From assembly GCF_000376785.1 (NCBI RefSeq), contig NZ_AQXX01000141.1, positions 62,001-126,000 on the forward strand: a stretch of 64,000 nt of DNA, written 5' to 3'. Position numbers and translations under genes: made by a program. This document shows, in pieces, positions 62,306 through 64,000 of this stretch. The notes beneath the pieces are model-generated. The model did no database searches and was not told where the DNA came from. It saw only the letters and a program-made list of their open reading frames with translations. This DNA is from Hahella ganghwensis DSM 17046 (GTDB lineage: Bacteria; Pseudomonadota; Gammaproteobacteria; Pseudomonadales; Oleiphilaceae). Position 1 is the stretch's first letter, and each line of letters starts with the position of its first letter.

Positions 62306-63946
62306 ATGGGCCACACTACACTTATGACCATCGAAAGCCAAAGGGACAAACTCAAGCAACATTTCGCCGGGCGGGTGACCACTCAGGCTCGCGTTGTTCT
62401 TGAGGCCTGGCAACAACTCAAACTCCGGCAATGGAGTGACTCTCAGTGGCTGACGGATTTCCAGAATGCCACCATCAAACTGGGCAGGTACGCCGCCCGC
62501 TTCGATATGACCGATCACCTCAGTATTGCCCAGGCTATTAACCAGGATCTGAAAAAAGCTCATATTCGCGGCGGTAATAATGTCAGTCAGGAAGTAGAGG
62601 CACTGGAGGCACATATCCTCGAACTGGCCAATTTGACTCAGCGCAAATCAGACAAACCAGGCATGTATGCTCAGAGAACCTACATCAGAGCACCGATCTA
62701 TATTGCTCTGAACAATGGGCAACTGGCAGACCGAATCATCCGACAGATGCAGTTTTTCGACTTTCGCGGCGAACGTTATTACGACCATGAATCGCTGGTT
62801 GCAGCCACCCAGAAAAACAAGCCGGAAACACTGATTCTTGATGTAGATTTCGGCGACAGCTCCCGCGCGGGGCTGGAGGTCATCAAGACCATTCAGGGTC
62901 ATCACGAAACTCCGGTTCCCGTCCTCTTCGTCTGCGCCGACGAAGGCGACATCGAAACCCGACTGATCGCCGCCCGAAATGGAGGTGAGGAGTTCTTCTC
63001 CGGTCAGTTTGACGCAGCCCAGCTTATCGAAAAAGTGGAAACCTTCACCCGCACCAGCAGCCATCAACCCTATCGGGTCATGGTTGTGGATGATTCGAAA
63101 GCGCAGGCAGCCTTTATCGAAAGCGCCCTGAAGAAAGCCGGAATCATCCCCAAAATCATTACCGATCCCATGCAGGTACTGGTCGGACTGAAAGAGTTCT
63201 CGCCGGAACTTATCATCATGGATATGTATATGCCGGGTTGTACCGGCACAGAACTGGCCAAGGTTATCCGGCAACAAGATCAGTTTGTCAGCGTCCCCAT
63301 CATTTACTTGTCGGCGGAAGATGATATCAACAAGCAATTACATGCCATGAGCCTTGGGGGAGACGATTTTCTGGTCAAGCCTATCGTTCCCCGACATCTG
63401 GTTGCGACGATACATAACCGAGGCCGCCGTGCCCGGTCCCTACTGGCGCTGATGATTCGAGACAGCCTGACAGGCTTATTCAACCATACACATACACTCC
63501 AGCTATTAACGGGAGAAATTGAGAAAGCCGGCCAGTCTTCGACCCCCCTGTGTTTTGCGATGATGGATATTGATTACTTCAAGAAGATCAACGACCGTTA
63601 TGGACACCCCGTAGGAGACCGAGTACTGAAGAGCATATCCCTGTTTCTGAAACAGCGACTGCGTAAGTCTGATCATATCGGCCGATATGGTGGTGAAGAG
63701 TTCGCCGTCATTCTGCCCAGCACGTCTGAATCCGATGCACGGGATATCATGAACGAAATTCGGGAAAAGTTTTCCGAATTGATTCATCCTACAGATATGG
63801 AGCAATTCAAGGCGACATTCAGTTGCGGCATTGCCTCATGCACCCCCACTGATACCCAGCAGTCGCTGGCACAAAAAGCAGACAAGGCACTGTATGATGC
63901 CAAACACGGTGGAAGAAACTGCGTCAGGGTTTACCGTGAGAGCTGA
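62306..63946 (+). CDS. Response regulator diguanylate cyclase (REC-REC-GGDEF)
   Basis: 546 aa. N-terminal helical Hpt-like region without a clear phospho-His (about 1-105); a degenerate receiver lacking the acidic pair and Lys (about 125-245); an intact receiver with VVDDS, Asp306 in IIMDMYMPG and Lys in LVKPI; and a GGDEF domain with active GGEEF (about 462-466) and I-site RKSD. It should make c-di-GMP from two GTP when phosphorylated. Divergent from the LapD-like gene, with 262 bp (62044-62305) between them. Start at 62306 is uncertain; ATG 62324 is possible. Confidence 0.9.
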   Translation: MGHTTLMTIESQRDKLKQHFAGRVTTQARVVLEAWQQLKLRQWSDSQWLTDFQNATIKLGRYAARFDMTDHLSIAQAINQDLKKAHIRGGNNVSQEVEALEAHILELANLTQRKSDKPGMYAQRTYIRAPIYIALNNGQLADRIIRQMQFFDFRGERYYDHESLVAATQKNKPETLILDVDFGDSSRAGLEVIKTIQGHHETPVPVLFVCADEGDIETRLIAARNGGEEFFSGQFDAAQLIEKVETFTRTSSHQPYRVMVVDDSKAQAAFIESALKKAGIIPKIITDPMQVLVGLKEFSPELIIMDMYMPGCTGTELAKVIRQQDQFVSVPIIYLSAEDDINKQLHAMSLGGDDFLVKPIVPRHLVATIHNRGRRARSLLALMIRDSLTGLFNHTHTLQLLTGEIEKAGQSSTPLCFAMMDIDYFKKINDRYGHPVGDRVLKSISLFLKQRLRKSDHIGRYGGEEFAVILPSTSESDARDIMNEIREKFSELIHPTDMEQFKATFSCGIASCTPTDTQQSLAQKADKALYDAKHGGRNCVRVYRES

Positions 63947-64000
63947 CAGGCAGCGGCCGGTTAGCTAACGCCACAGCCGGGATAATGGGAATTCAGTGTA

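Overview
The window is a chromosomal segment of a gammaproteobacterium. The order hemE-gltD-gltB-(AAA/SPOR)-aroB-aroK-pilQPONM / ponA / malic enzyme / rpmE / priA / argS / ftsN-like / hslV-hslU / DUF971 and the blocks HAD/rppH/ptsP and yqiA-cpdA-DUF1249-nudF-thiC / tolC / waaA match neighbourhoods I know from Pseudomonas and its marine relatives (Marinobacter, Hahella, Ketobacter type). Moderate GC and dispersed intergenic regions fit a marine Pseudomonadales or Oceanospirillales-like organism, but the genus cannot be fixed from the sequence.

Region 1 (about 1-8280) is accessory. It ends in a translationally coupled, leftward four-gene operon: three different tyrosine recombinases (420, 532 and 734 aa) and a small coiled-coil protein (132 aa). 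This closely resembles the gamma-mobile-trio (Gmt) / VPA1267-VPA1270 type module found at one end of integrative islands that carry defence genes and type VI secretion effectors. The cargo visible here is a coupled pair of unrecognised genes (475 and 267 aa) plus a possible 58-codon gene. The island's other end lies outside the window. The junction is just upstream of ettA and holds a 13-bp direct repeat and a 14-bp perfect palindrome.

Region 2 (8340-31771) is core: ettA, a PilZ gene, radA, hemE, glutamate synthase (gltBD), an AAA-TM-SPOR protein, aroB, aroK, the pilMNOPQ type IV pilus assembly operon, divergent ponA, and malic enzyme. Region 3 (32037-43839) has rpmE, priA, argS, an FtsN-like SPOR protein, hslVU, DUF971, a patatin-like phospholipase and ptsP. 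Region 4 (44062-58824) has rppH, an HAD phosphatase, an imelysin lipoprotein, an HDOD protein, gcvH, yqiA, cpdA, DUF1249, nudF, thiC with a clear TPP riboswitch, tolC, waaA, and a coupled FAD oxidoreductase / aldo-keto reductase pair. Region 5 (58879-63946) is a cyclic-di-GMP area: a DUF2333 gene and a LapD-like degenerate GGDEF-EAL receptor facing away from a REC-REC-GGDEF diguanylate cyclase.

No tRNA, rRNA, CRISPR array or classical IS element was recognised. Most intrinsic terminators sit where convergent units or operon ends predict them. All core genes look intact. Several starts were moved inward from the longest reading frame on the basis of Shine-Dalgarno spacing and known family N termini.
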